Shown piece after piece: positions 36,568 through 46,547 of a DNA stretch of 64,000 nucleotides. The translations under genes were made by a program, and so were the position numbers. Below the pieces are notes generated by a model. That model did no database searches and was not told where the DNA came from. It saw nothing but the letters and a program-made list of their open reading frames with translations. The first letter of the stretch is position 1. Each line of letters starts with the position of its first letter. Source of the stretch: Salmonella enterica subsp. diarizonae (GTDB taxonomy: Bacteria; Pseudomonadota; Gammaproteobacteria; Enterobacterales; Enterobacteriaceae); contig NZ_VXJV01000006.1 in the NCBI RefSeq assembly GCF_008692785.1, forward strand, positions 248,001-312,000, read 5' to 3'.

Positions 36568-36690
36568 ATGGAATCCTGGAAATTTTTTTCAACGAATCCT
36601 GAACTACCCTGGGGAATTTCCATTACACTGCCACTTTTACTCGTACTGACATTTTTTGACAGGAGAAAGGATGCCGGGGTCGACACGTAA
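36568..36690 (+). CDS. Possible 40-residue leader ORF overlapping rhtA
   Basis: An ATG at 36568 opens a 40-codon frame that starts MESWKFF, has a hydrophobic stretch (GISITLPLLLVLTFF) and a charged end (DRRKD). It runs across the rhtA start codon and stops at 36690, 20 bases inside rhtA in another frame. The layout would fit a small membrane protein or a leader peptide coupled to rhtA. The SD is weak. I do not recognise it, and it could be chance. Confidence 0.3.
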   Translation: MESWKFFSTNPELPWGISITLPLLLVLTFFDRRKDAGVDT

Positions 36691-37558
36691 ATTACCAGTC
36701 TGGTTGCCCATTTTGGTTTTGCTCATTGCCATGTCTTCTATTCAGAGTGGCGCTTCACTGGCAAAATCGTTATTTCCTCTTGTCGGCGCGCCGGGCGTAA
36801 CGGCGCTTCGTCTGGCGCTGGGAACGCTTATCCTTATCGCCTTTTTCAAACCCTGGCGCTTGCGTTTTGCCAAAGAACAGCGGCTGCCTTTACTGTTTTA
36901 TGGTCTGTCGCTGGGCGGGATGAACTATCTATTCTATCTGTCGATTCAGACGGTGCCGTTAGGTATTGCAGTCGCGCTGGAGTTCACCGGTCCTCTGGCG
37001 GTCGCGCTGTTTTCATCCCGGCGGCCGGTAGATTTTATTTGGGTCGTACTGGCGGTGCTTGGACTGTGGTTTCTGCTGCCATTAGGACAAGATGTGTCTC
37101 ACGTTGATCTTACCGGGGCGGCGTTAGCGCTCGGCGCTGGCGCGTGCTGGGCTGTCTATATTCTTACCGGCCAGCGGGCAGGCGCGGAACATGGTCCGGC
37201 CACGGTAGCGGTAGGCTCGCTGATTGCAGCCCTCATTTTCGTGCCGATTGGCGCAGTTCAGGCTGGCGACGCGCTATGGCACTGGTCGATTCTTCCCTTA
37301 GGGTTAGCTGTAGCTGTACTTTCTACGGCGCTACCTTATTCACTGGAAATGATTGCACTGACGCGGCTGCCAACCCGCACTTTCGGTACGCTGATGAGCA
37401 TGGAACCCGCGCTTGCCGCCGTTTCCGGAATGATTTTTCTGGGCGAAACGCTTACGGGCGTACAAATGATGGCCCTGTGTGCCATCATTGCCGCCTCTAT
37501 GGGGTCTACCCTAACGATTCGACGCGAACCGCAAATTAAACAGATTGAAGTAAAATAG
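36671..37558 (+). CDS. rhtA: Threonine/homoserine exporter RhtA
   Basis: A 295-residue inner-membrane exporter of the DMT/EamA family with ten spans, exporting threonine and homoserine. Two EamA repeats are seen; conserved segments include GAPGVTALRLALGTL and TFGTLMSMEPALAA. The ATG at 36671 has a strong SD (AGGAGAAAGG). The 352 bases upstream to ompX hold the ompX promoter region and the overlapping small ORF. Confidence 0.93.
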   Translation: MPGSTRKLPVWLPILVLLIAMSSIQSGASLAKSLFPLVGAPGVTALRLALGTLILIAFFKPWRLRFAKEQRLPLLFYGLSLGGMNYLFYLSIQTVPLGIAVALEFTGPLAVALFSSRRPVDFIWVVLAVLGLWFLLPLGQDVSHVDLTGAALALGAGACWAVYILTGQRAGAEHGPATVAVGSLIAALIFVPIGAVQAGDALWHWSILPLGLAVAVLSTALPYSLEMIALTRLPTRTFGTLMSMEPALAAVSGMIFLGETLTGVQMMALCAIIAASMGSTLTIRREPQIKQIEVK

Positions 37559-37564
37559 TTTCTT

Positions 37565-37595
37565 ATTCTGCATGATATGCATAATCATGCAGAAT
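37565..37595. repeat. Perfect 12-bp inverted repeat after rhtA
   Basis: ATTCTGCATGAT (37565-37576) and ATCATGCAGAAT (37584-37595) form a perfect hairpin 6 bases after the rhtA stop. No T tract follows, so it may be a rho-independent-like 3' hairpin or an operator. Confidence 0.55.
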
Positions 37596-37804
37596 ATCAC
37601 CTCATTATTCACCGTTTATTATCGCTCTATTACTTCGTCATTTTTTGTCATATTTTTTCTCATTTTTACATTAAAATGAGAATTATTACCCACCAAACAA
37701 CACCTTCACATAACCCATTGATTTAAAATTAGAATAAATATTAAACCTTGTCTGTACTATTAAAGTGATAGGTAAATTCAGAAAAGCAAAGTGAAAAACC
37801 GGTG

Positions 37805-37813
37805 CTATACTTA
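37805..37813 (+). promoter_or_regulatory. Sigma-S-type -10 of dps
   Basis: CTATACTTA preceded by GTG is an exact sigma-S extended -10. It lies 47 bases before the dps ATG, consistent with the known stationary-phase control of dps. Confidence 0.8.
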
Positions 37814-37823
37814 CTTTCGTTAA

Positions 37824-38363
<540 letters not shown>

Positions 38364-38371
38364 ACCTATCT

Positions 38372-38483
38372 CTACCCTGAATAATTCGAGTTGCAGGAAG
38401 GTACAAACGCAGCGAATCCCCGGGAGCTTGACTTCCGTCAATGACTGGGGCGAACGCACCTGCAACTTGATGTATACGGGTAG
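38372..38483. repeat. ERIC (IRU) element
   Basis: A 112-base imperfect palindrome. Its ends CTACCCTGAATAATTCGAG and the complementary CTTGATGTATACGGGTAG enclose the diagnostic core GCGAATCCCCGGGAGCTTGA and GACTGGGGCGAACG. It is slightly shorter than the roughly 126-base consensus. It lies 8 bases after the dps stop and probably forms its mRNA 3' hairpin. Confidence 0.88.
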
Positions 38484-38667
38484 ATAAGTAATCCCTATAC
38501 CCCTGCCAGGCACAGGGGTTTTGCACTTAAATAGTGCACACTTCTTGTACTCCCCTCCAGCAAAAGTGAATTATTTGTAATAATTACATCACACAATCGT
38601 TAACTAAAGATTGTTTTAACAACAATTTTTACGCTAAATAGACCCTGTGTTTCTACGCTGTTATTCA

Positions 38668-38697
38668 TGCACTAAATCAGTGCCCCAAAACGGTGCG
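38668..38697. promoter_or_regulatory. Two NtrC sites of glnH
   Basis: TGCACTAAATCAGTGCC (38668-38684) matches TGCACY-N5-RGTGCA at all but the last base. TGCCCCAAAACGGTGCG (38681-38697) overlaps it as a weaker second site. They lie about 90 bases upstream of the sigma-54 promoter, the normal enhancer position. Confidence 0.8.
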
Positions 38698-38752
38698 GTA
38701 TACTGGTTTTGCCCGACTTATTGTGCACAGGAATGATTCATGCTTCTGTTAA

Positions 38753-39586
<834 letters not shown>

Positions 39587-39607
39587 AACGGCCTGATGTT
39601 GGCTTGT

Positions 39608-39636
39608 GGCCCGGTAGTGAGGACGCTCACCGGGCC
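39608..39636 (+). repeat. Hairpin between glnH and glnP
   Basis: GGCCCGGT (39608-39615) pairs with ACCGGGCC (39629-39636). The hairpin in the 144-base gap may protect the glnH mRNA or reduce read-through, giving more receptor than permease. Confidence 0.6.
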
Positions 39637-39730
39637 TACGGCTCTTTTCCGTGACGGGTAAGACACTTTCACTCCATATCGCGTCGGATAGAGCATTTGA
39701 CTATTTACACCACGGTAACAGGAACAACAT

Positions 39731-40390
39731 ATGCAGTTTGACTGGAGCGCCATCTGGCCCGCCATTCCGCTTTTGCTTGAGGGCGCTAAAATGACCCTGT
39801 GGATCTCGGTCCTCGGTCTGGCTGGCGGCCTGGTTATTGGACTGGCGGCAGGTTTTGCCCGTACGTTTGGCGGCTGGTTCGCCAACCACATCGCCCTGGT
39901 TTTCATTGAAATTATTCGCGGCACGCCCATCGTTGTCCAGGTCATGTTTATCTACTTTGCCCTGCCGATGGCATTTAATGATTTGCGTATTGATCCGTTC
40001 AGCGCAGCGGTCGTGACAATTATGATTAACTCCGGCGCTTATATCGCGGAAATTACTCGTGGCGCAGTACTATCCATTCACAAAGGTTTTCGCGAAGCGG
40101 GCCTGGCGCTGGGCCTTTCTCGCCGGGAAACTATCCGCCATGTTATTTTACCGCTTGCTCTGCGCCGTATGCTGCCGCCATTGGGCAACCAGTGGATCAT
40201 TAGCATCAAAGACACCTCGTTGTTTATTGTTATCGGCGTAGCCGAGCTGACCCGTCAGGGCCAGGAAATTATTGCCGGTAACTTTCGCGCCCTGGAAATC
40301 TGGAGCGCCGTGGCCGTCTTCTATTTGATCATTACGCTGGTGCTGAGCTTTATTTTGCGTCGTCTTGAAAGAAGGATGAAAATCCTGTGA
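39731..40390 (+). CDS. glnP: Glutamine ABC transporter permease GlnP
   Basis: A 219-residue inner-membrane permease of the His/Glu/Gln/Arg family with about five spans and the EAA motif [20 protein letters not shown]. It forms the homodimeric channel for glutamine with GlnQ. Its last four bases overlap the glnQ start. Confidence 0.95.
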   Translation: MQFDWSAIWPAIPLLLEGAKMTLWISVLGLAGGLVIGLAAGFARTFGGWFANHIALVFIEIIRGTPIVVQVMFIYFALPMAFNDLRIDPFSAAVVTIMINSGAYIAEITRGAVLSIHKGFREAGLALGLSRRETIRHVILPLALRRMLPPLGNQWIISIKDTSLFIVIGVAELTRQGQEIIAGNFRALEIWSAVAVFYLIITLVLSFILRRLERRMKIL

Positions 40391-41109
40391 TTGAATTTAA
40401 AAACGTCTCCAAGCACTTTGGCCCCACCCAGGTGCTACATAACATTGATTTAAACATCCGTCAGGGCGAAGTGGTTGTGATCATCGGCCCTTCCGGTTCG
40501 GGTAAATCCACGTTATTACGCTGTATCAACAAACTGGAAGAGATCACCTCCGGCGATCTGATTGTCGATGGTCTGAAAGTCAACGATCCTAAAGTAGACG
40601 AACGGCTGATTCGCCAGGAAGCCGGCATGGTGTTTCAACAGTTTTATCTGTTCCCGCATCTGACTGCGCTCGAAAACGTTATGTTCGGCCCTTTGCGCGT
40701 GCGTGGCGCGAAGAAAGAAGAAGCGGAAAAACAGGCGAAAGCACTGTTAGCGAAAGTTGGACTGGCGGAACGGGCGCACCACTATCCCTCCGAGCTTTCC
40801 GGCGGTCAACAACAGCGCGTCGCCATTGCCCGAGCGCTGGCAGTGAAGCCAAAAATGATGCTATTTGACGAGCCAACCTCCGCTCTGGACCCTGAACTGC
40901 GCCATGAAGTGCTGAAAGTAATGCAGGATCTGGCGGAAGAAGGCATGACCATGGTCATTGTCACTCACGAAATCGGCTTTGCCGAAAAAGTCGCCTCACG
41001 GCTGATTTTCATCGATAAAGGCCGTATTGCCGAAGATGGCAGTCCGCAGGCGTTGATCGAAAACCCGCCAAGCCCACGTTTACAGGAATTTTTACAGCAC
41101 GTCTCCTGA
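40387..41109 (+). CDS. glnQ: Glutamine ABC transporter ATPase GlnQ
   Basis: A 240-residue ATPase with Walker [10 protein letters not shown], signature LSGGQQQR and Walker [13 protein letters not shown]. The start codon is GTG (GTGATTGAA), overlapping the glnP stop (GTGA). It drives glutamine import. A hairpin TGCCCTG/CAGGGCA (41124-41144) follows. Confidence 0.95.
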   Translation: MIEFKNVSKHFGPTQVLHNIDLNIRQGEVVVIIGPSGSGKSTLLRCINKLEEITSGDLIVDGLKVNDPKVDERLIRQEAGMVFQQFYLFPHLTALENVMFGPLRVRGAKKEEAEKQAKALLAKVGLAERAHHYPSELSGGQQQRVAIARALAVKPKMMLFDEPTSALDPELRHEVLKVMQDLAEEGMTMVIVTHEIGFAEKVASRLIFIDKGRIAEDGSPQALIENPPSPRLQEFLQHVS

Positions 41110-41227
41110 GATATCGCCCTTCCTGCCCTGTGGCAGGCAGGGCATCATGGAATAGTCCCATTTCATTTTCCCTCCCCTGTGCCATCTATACTTAGTGTTT
41201 TGCGTCTCTTTTCTCACTGGAGGAGTC

Positions 41228-43450
41228 ATGCGGTGGACCCTGTTCATCCTGTTTTGTCTACTGGGCGCGCCTGCCCATGCGGTCGCCATACCCGGCGTGA
41301 CCACAGGGACATCAACCAGCCAGCAAACAACACCAGAGCCCAGCCCTGAACAAAAAAAAGCGGCCTATGCGGCCCTGGCTGACGTACTGGAAAACGAGGC
41401 TTCACGTAACGAATTGATAGCGCAACTACGCGAAGCCTCAACCACGCCGCCGACCGAACCGGCGCCAGCGCTTGCGCCGCCTGCGGCCAAAGATGAGAAA
41501 ACGGTACTGGAGAACGTCACCACCATCACCCGCCAGTACGGCGACGCTTTCGCCACCCGTTTCGCCCAGCTTTATCGCAACATCACCGATGCACCGCACA
41601 AGCCGTTTAACTCGCAGACCTTCACTAATGCGTTAACCCACTTTTTATTTCTGGCAGTCGCAGTATTTGGTTTTTATAGCGTGATACGGCTTTGCGCCCT
41701 GCCGTTATATCGAAAAATGGGTCTGTGGGCGCGCAAGAAAAACCGTGAACGCAGCAACTGGCTACAGCTCCCGGCGATGATCGTCGGCGCGTTTATTATC
41801 GACCTCCTGCTACTGGCGCTCACATTATTTATCGGTCAGATGCTCAGTGATAATTTCCATGCCGGAAGTCGAACTATCGCTTTTCAGCAAAGCCTGTTCC
41901 TGAATGCCTTCGCACTGATAGAGTTCTTTAAAGCGATTCTGCGGCTTATTTTTTGCCCTAATGTACCGGAATTACGTCCATTCACGATTCAGGACGCGAC
42001 AGCGCGTTACTGGAATCGCCGTATGAGTTCGCTTAGCAGTTTGATTGGCTATGGGCTAATTGTTGCCGTTCCGATTATTTCCAACCAGGTGAATGTTCAG
42101 GTTGGCGCGATGGCTAATGTGGCGATCATGCTCTGCATCACTATCTGGGCGCTGTACCTGATCTTTAAAAACAAAGCTGAGATTACGCAGCATTTGTTAA
42201 GTCTGGCGGAACGATCGTTAGCCTTTTTTAGTCTGTTTATCCGCGCCTTCGCGCTGGTGTGGCACTGGCTGGCCAGCGCTTACTTTATCGTGCTGTTTTT
42301 CTTCTCGTTATTCGATCCCGGCAATAGCCTGAAGTTTATGATGGGCGCGACCGTCCGCAGTCTGGCGATTATTGGTATCGCGGCGTTTATCTCCGGTATG
42401 TTTACCCGCTGGATAGCGAAAACCATCACCCTGTCGCCCCATACGCAACGCAATTACCCGGAATTACAAAAGCGGCTTAACGGCTGGCTCTCCTCGGCGC
42501 TAAAAGTCGCACGCTTTCTGACCGTCTGCGTCGCCGTCATGCTGTTGCTCAACGCCTGGGGGCTATTCGATTTCTGGCACTGGCTACATTATGGCGCGGG
42601 GGAAAAGATGGTCGATATCCTCATCCGTATCGCGTTAATCTTATTCTTCTCTGCCGTGGGATGGACGATTCTCGCCAGTCTGATTGAGAATCGCCTGGCC
42701 TCCGATATTCACGGTCGCCCGCTGCCCAGCGCCCGCACGCGCACGCTGCTGACGCTGTTTCGCAATGCGCTGGCGGTGATTATCAGCACCATAACCATCA
42801 TGATCGTGTTATCGGAAATCGGCGTCAATATCGCGCCATTGCTGGCTGGCGCGGGGGCGTTAGGTCTGGCGATCTCTTTCGGTTCGCAAACCCTGGTGAA
42901 AGATATTATTACCGGCGTCTTTATCCAGTTTGAAAACGGGATGAATACCGGCGACTTAGTCACCATAGGCCCACTGACGGGGACGGTCGAAAGAATGTCG
43001 ATTCGTTCCGTCGGCGTGCGGCAGGATACCGGGGCATACCATATTATCCCGTGGTCCTCGATCACCACTTTCGCCAACTTTGTGCGGGGTATCGGCTCTG
43101 TTGTCGCCAACTATGACGTGGATCGCCATGAGGATGCGGATAAAGCGAATCAGGCGCTGAAAGACGCGGTAACGGCGCTGATGCAGACGGAGGATATTCG
43201 CGGGCTGATTATCGGTGAACCCACATTCGCCGGTATTGTCGGTTTAACGAACACGGCGTTTACTTTACGCGTATCGTTCACCACCCTACCGCTCAAGCAG
43301 TGGACGGTGCGTTTTGCCCTTGATAGCCAGGTGAAAAAGCATTTTGATCTGGCCAATGTTCGCGCGCCGGTACAAACGTATCAGGTTCTGCCCGCCCCCG
43401 CTGGCGGCCCGTCGCCTGATTCTCTGCCGCCGCGCGAACCGACGATTTAG
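41228..43450 (+). CDS. ybiO: Mechanosensitive channel YbiO (MscS family)
   Basis: A 740-residue inner-membrane channel of the long MscS type (E. coli YbiO, 741). A signal peptide (1-17) and a Pro-rich periplasmic stretch precede about ten spans. The MscS pore and beta domain follow, with [22 protein letters not shown]. It opens under hypo-osmotic shock. The ATG at 41228 follows GGAGGAG. It converges on rlmF with a four-base overlap. Confidence 0.92.
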   Translation: MRWTLFILFCLLGAPAHAVAIPGVTTGTSTSQQTTPEPSPEQKKAAYAALADVLENEASRNELIAQLREASTTPPTEPAPALAPPAAKDEKTVLENVTTITRQYGDAFATRFAQLYRNITDAPHKPFNSQTFTNALTHFLFLAVAVFGFYSVIRLCALPLYRKMGLWARKKNRERSNWLQLPAMIVGAFIIDLLLLALTLFIGQMLSDNFHAGSRTIAFQQSLFLNAFALIEFFKAILRLIFCPNVPELRPFTIQDATARYWNRRMSSLSSLIGYGLIVAVPIISNQVNVQVGAMANVAIMLCITIWALYLIFKNKAEITQHLLSLAERSLAFFSLFIRAFALVWHWLASAYFIVLFFFSLFDPGNSLKFMMGATVRSLAIIGIAAFISGMFTRWIAKTITLSPHTQRNYPELQKRLNGWLSSALKVARFLTVCVAVMLLLNAWGLFDFWHWLHYGAGEKMVDILIRIALILFFSAVGWTILASLIENRLASDIHGRPLPSARTRTLLTLFRNALAVIISTITIMIVLSEIGVNIAPLLAGAGALGLAISFGSQTLVKDIITGVFIQFENGMNTGDLVTIGPLTGTVERMSIRSVGVRQDTGAYHIIPWSSITTFANFVRGIGSVVANYDVDRHEDADKANQALKDAVTALMQTEDIRGLIIGEPTFAGIVGLTNTAFTLRVSFTTLPLKQWTVRFALDSQVKKHFDLANVRAPVQTYQVLPAPAGGPSPDSLPPREPTI

Positions 43451-44373
43451 CGTTTACGGGTGATAAAACGGCGACGCTGGTCGTCATCCATAAAGGTCCA
43501 GGCAATAAAGCGGCTTTGCTTTTGCCCCTGGGCCATCTCTTTTTTCACCACTTTCACCGCGCCAGCCTCCGTCAACGCCCGGTAAAGCGGCGGTAAATTC
43601 TCGCCACGCGACACCAACGTCGTAAACCACAACACCTGACGGCGGAAGGCTTGGCTTTCAGCAATCATTTTTTTAATAAAAGCGACTTCGCCGCCTTCAC
43701 ACCATAGCTCCTGCTGTTGACCGCCAAAGTTCAGCGCATCATCTTTATTCTGCCCCAAATTGCGGCGCTTACGCTCGCTGCCCGCGCGGGCTGCGGCGGC
43801 GGAGTCGTGAAAAGGCGGGTTACAAAGCGTTGCGTCAAAAGATTCATTTTTATGAATGATACCGGTAAAAATGGCCGCCGGATCTTTTTGCCGACGCAGA
43901 CGAATCGCGCGGCTTAACCCCGCATTTGCCTGAATGATAGCCTGCGCGCTGGACATCGCTGCGTCGCTGACTTCACTACCGGTAAATCGCCAGCCATATT
44001 CATGTACGCCAATAAGCGGATAAATACAGTTAGCGCCCACGCCCACGTCCAGAATGGTTGCCTGCGCCGGAATACTCCCTGTCGTTTCACCAAGCAGATC
44101 CGCCAGATGGTGAATATAATCCGCACGACCAGGCACCGGCGGACATAAAAACCCTTGAGGAATGTCCCAGTGTGTGACGGCATAAAAATGCGCCAGCAAT
44201 GCCTTATTGAGCGCTTTTACCGCTTGCGGATTAGCAAAATCAACGCTCTGTTCACCTGCGGGCGTGCGGGTAAGAAAGGAGGTCAATTCCGGCGTGGTCT
44301 GACACAGTGCGGCGAGATCATAACGGTGTTGATGGCGGTTGCGCGGGTGTAACCCCGGTTTCTGGGCGGACAT
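43447..44373 (-). CDS. rlmF: 23S rRNA (adenine-1618 N6) methyltransferase RlmF
   Basis: A 308-residue methyltransferase, formerly YbiN, that makes m6A1618 in 23S rRNA. The SAM-binding region is [16 protein letters not shown], and the N6-adenine catalytic motif is CNPPFHDS. In K-12 mcbA, fiu and ybiX lie between this gene and ybiI; here only about 200 bases of noncoding DNA do. Confidence 0.93.
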   Translation of the reverse strand: MSAQKPGLHPRNRHQHRYDLAALCQTTPELTSFLTRTPAGEQSVDFANPQAVKALNKALLAHFYAVTHWDIPQGFLCPPVPGRADYIHHLADLLGETTGSIPAQATILDVGVGANCIYPLIGVHEYGWRFTGSEVSDAAMSSAQAIIQANAGLSRAIRLRRQKDPAAIFTGIIHKNESFDATLCNPPFHDSAAAARAGSERKRRNLGQNKDDALNFGGQQQELWCEGGEVAFIKKMIAESQAFRRQVLWFTTLVSRGENLPPLYRALTEAGAVKVVKKEMAQGQKQSRFIAWTFMDDDQRRRFITRKR

Positions 44374-44577
44374 GGCATTCTCCTTTTAGCAGCGGCGTAA
44401 GATACCCGTATAACGCCACGGGGTAAATATACCACCGCGAATTCCCTGTCTCGCTCGATTTATCGGATACCTGAATATCATTGGCTCTGCTCATGGTCTG
44501 AAAAGGTCGTGCGATGCGATTTTTTCGCCTGACGGCGCTACACTTAACCTCAGGCACCCTACAATCAGGAGAGCGTG

Positions 44578-44844
44578 ATGGCATCCGGCTGGGCAAATGA
44601 CGACGCAGTGAATGAACAAATCAACAATACCATTGAAGATGCCGTTGCCCGCGCTCGCGGCGAACTTCCGCACGGCGAAAGTCTCGATGAATGCGAATCT
44701 TGCGGCGACCCTATCCCTGAAGCGCGGCGTAAAGCCGTACCGGGCGTTCGGTTATGTCTATCCTGCCAGCAGGAGAAAGATTTACATAACGCAACATTTT
44801 CAGGATATAATCGCAGAGGTTCAAAAGACAGCCAGTTACGCTAA
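44578..44844 (+). CDS. ybiI: DksA/TraR-type zinc-finger protein YbiI
   Basis: An 88-residue protein with a C4 zinc finger, CESC and CLSC 17 residues apart, of the DksA/TraR type. It lacks the long coiled coil of DksA and ends in a conserved RRGSKDSQLR. Its role is unknown. The start at 44578 (MASGWAND) matches E. coli; the codon before it is GTG-ATG context after AGGAGAG. Confidence 0.88.
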   Translation: MASGWANDDAVNEQINNTIEDAVARARGELPHGESLDECESCGDPIPEARRKAVPGVRLCLSCQQEKDLHNATFSGYNRRGSKDSQLR

Positions 44845-45063
44845 CCTTTCTTTACCTAAACCGCCAGTATTATCTATTCCTTTACGCTCATGCTTTTTAG
44901 CGTTCTGCGTCGCAGAATGTGCCGTTAACCTCGGTTCTGTAAAGCCAGATGACAAGAACGGTAAATTCCACCGTTGAATTAATTAATAATCAATAGGTTA
45001 TTTGTCATTCAAAAATTTTGAGCAAGGCCGTCAATTCTATTCGATTTTATCTTTCGCAAAAAA

Positions 45064-45081
45064 CCGTGATACTCATCACAT
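45064..45081. promoter_or_regulatory. CRP-like site upstream of ybiJ
   Basis: CGTGATACTCATCACAT matches TGTGA-N6-TCACA at 9 of 10 positions. It lies about 50 bases before the ybiJ ATG. The rest of the 284-base ybiI-ybiJ gap shows no other clear signal. Confidence 0.5.
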
Positions 45082-45128
45082 CGACGAAACAACGTCCCAT
45101 AAACAGAATAACCTGCGAGAGATGAACC

Positions 45129-45389
45129 ATGAAAACCATTAAATATGCTGTTGCAGCCATCGCGCTTTCCACCCTTTCTTTTGGCGCTTTTGCCGCAGAA
45201 CCGGTTAGCGCTTCTCAGACGCAAAACCTGCATAAAATCGGCGTAGTTTCTGCCGACGGCGCCACCACGCTGGATGGCCTGGAGGCTAAACTGGCCGAAA
45301 AAGCCGCTGCTGCTGGCGCAAGCGCTTATAACATCACCTCCGCCGTGGGTAATGACAAAATGAGCGGTACTGCGGTGATTTATAAATGA
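45129..45389 (+). CDS. ybiJ: DUF1471 (YhcN-family) periplasmic protein YbiJ
   Basis: An 86-residue secreted protein of the DUF1471/YhcN family, often stress- or biofilm-related. A signal peptide (1-22, GAFAA) precedes the single alpha/beta domain, which has IGVVSADGA and a conserved C-terminus SGTAVIYK. Full-length match to E. coli. A terminator follows after about 130 bases. In K-12 ybiC comes next; it is absent here. Confidence 0.9.
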   Translation: MKTIKYAVAAIALSTLSFGAFAAEPVSASQTQNLHKIGVVSADGATTLDGLEAKLAEKAAAAGASAYNITSAVGNDKMSGTAVIYK

Positions 45390-45518
45390 TTTACCTGCCC
45401 GCCAGATTTCAGGCTGTAACATCGCTGTTGTTTGGATTCTGACGGGTATTACCCTCGTCTGCTTGCCAACAGACCCACTGCTCCAACCCTCATTAACCCT
45501 GTTTGTTACCCTTATTTG

Positions 45519-45547
45519 CCCGTCCGCCACTGGACGGGTTTTTTTAT
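45519..45547 (+). terminator. Terminator of ybiJ
   Basis: CCCGTCC (45519-45525) pairs with GGACGGG (45532-45538), followed by TTTTTTTATT. It overlaps the ybiB stop codon on the other strand. Confidence 0.88.
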
Positions 45548-46518
45548 TCGCTAAAAGTCTGTTCGACTCGCGCAAGCCCGTCTTTTAACGTCGCCGCCTC
45601 TCCCGTCGCAACCAGACAACAGACCATTTGCGTTTTTAATGATTGCGGCACCGGCTCGCGTCCGGCAACGCAGCGCTCAATCCAGCGCGCGGTGATTTCA
45701 GGATCTTTATTCGCAGGCAGTGAAAACGGCTCGTCGTGCGTGTCGCTCTGACGCTCATGTAGTACCTGCACGCCGCGGCTATCAATCAGGCTGATTTGCG
45801 GACAGCGTTGCGGGTTGGCATAGACTTCACCTTCGGTGCCATGCATCAGCAAAGCCCGCCCGCCAATGCGGCTAAAGAAGGTCGCCACACGCGGTACATA
45901 TTCAGGATGAGAAACGCTTGATAAACGCAGCGCGGCATCCTCAGCAAACGGCGTCGCCAGTTTAGCCAGTGAATGCGCGCTGTTGCGCACGCCCATCCGC
46001 CAGCGCATCGCCAACTGTTTTTCCAGTGGCGGACAGAGCGCGCTCACCGGGATAAACACCGGCTGGTGTCCGTCCAGTTTGGCCTGCGCTTGTCCGCCGT
46101 GTAGGGTGGGTACAATCCCCATCAGCTCAAATAGAGTTTCCGTCAGTACGCGGGTCGGATCTTCACTGACGCCGTGTACTACGACTGGAAAGCCCAACTT
46201 ATGCAGCAGGATAGCCAGCAGCGGCGTTAAATTCGCCTGTTTACGCGCGCCGTTATAGCTGGGAATGACAATCGGCAGCGGCTTATCCGCGGGCGGTGTC
46301 AGCTTAATGGTATGATTCTGCATGGCTTCATAAAAGCCCAGCATTTCGGCTCCGCCTTCGCCTTTAATACGCAGCGCCATCAATATGCTGCCCATTTCCA
46401 GGTCGGGGACGTCGCCATTCAGCATTCGGGTATACAAACCGCGCGCGGTATCCAGATCCAGATCGCGAGCGTGATTTTTACCTCGCCCGATCTCTTTGAT
46501 GATCCTGCGATAATCCAT
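45544..46518 (-). CDS. ybiB: TrpD2-family nucleic-acid-binding protein YbiB
   Basis: A 324-residue protein of the TrpD2 family, related to anthranilate phosphoribosyltransferase but lacking its activity. E. coli YbiB binds nucleic acids and is part of the LexA regulon with dinG. Seen are the N-terminal helical domain (IKEIGRGKNHARDL) and the pseudo-catalytic region YNGARKQANLTPLL. It lies 29 bases after dinG and is probably cotranscribed with it. Confidence 0.9.
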   Translation of the reverse strand: MDYRRIIKEIGRGKNHARDLDLDTARGLYTRMLNGDVPDLEMGSILMALRIKGEGGAEMLGFYEAMQNHTIKLTPPADKPLPIVIPSYNGARKQANLTPLLAILLHKLGFPVVVHGVSEDPTRVLTETLFELMGIVPTLHGGQAQAKLDGHQPVFIPVSALCPPLEKQLAMRWRMGVRNSAHSLAKLATPFAEDAALRLSSVSHPEYVPRVATFFSRIGGRALLMHGTEGEVYANPQRCPQISLIDSRGVQVLHERQSDTHDEPFSLPANKDPEITARWIERCVAGREPVPQSLKTQMVCCLVATGEAATLKDGLARVEQTFSE

Positions 46519-46547
46519 TGAAAGCTCCTTAAAGTGTGCTCACAGCA

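Noticed and set aside
45009-45575. 188-codon minus-strand frame over ybiJ
   Set aside because: Antisense to a signal-peptide-bearing conserved gene and without a recognisable domain.
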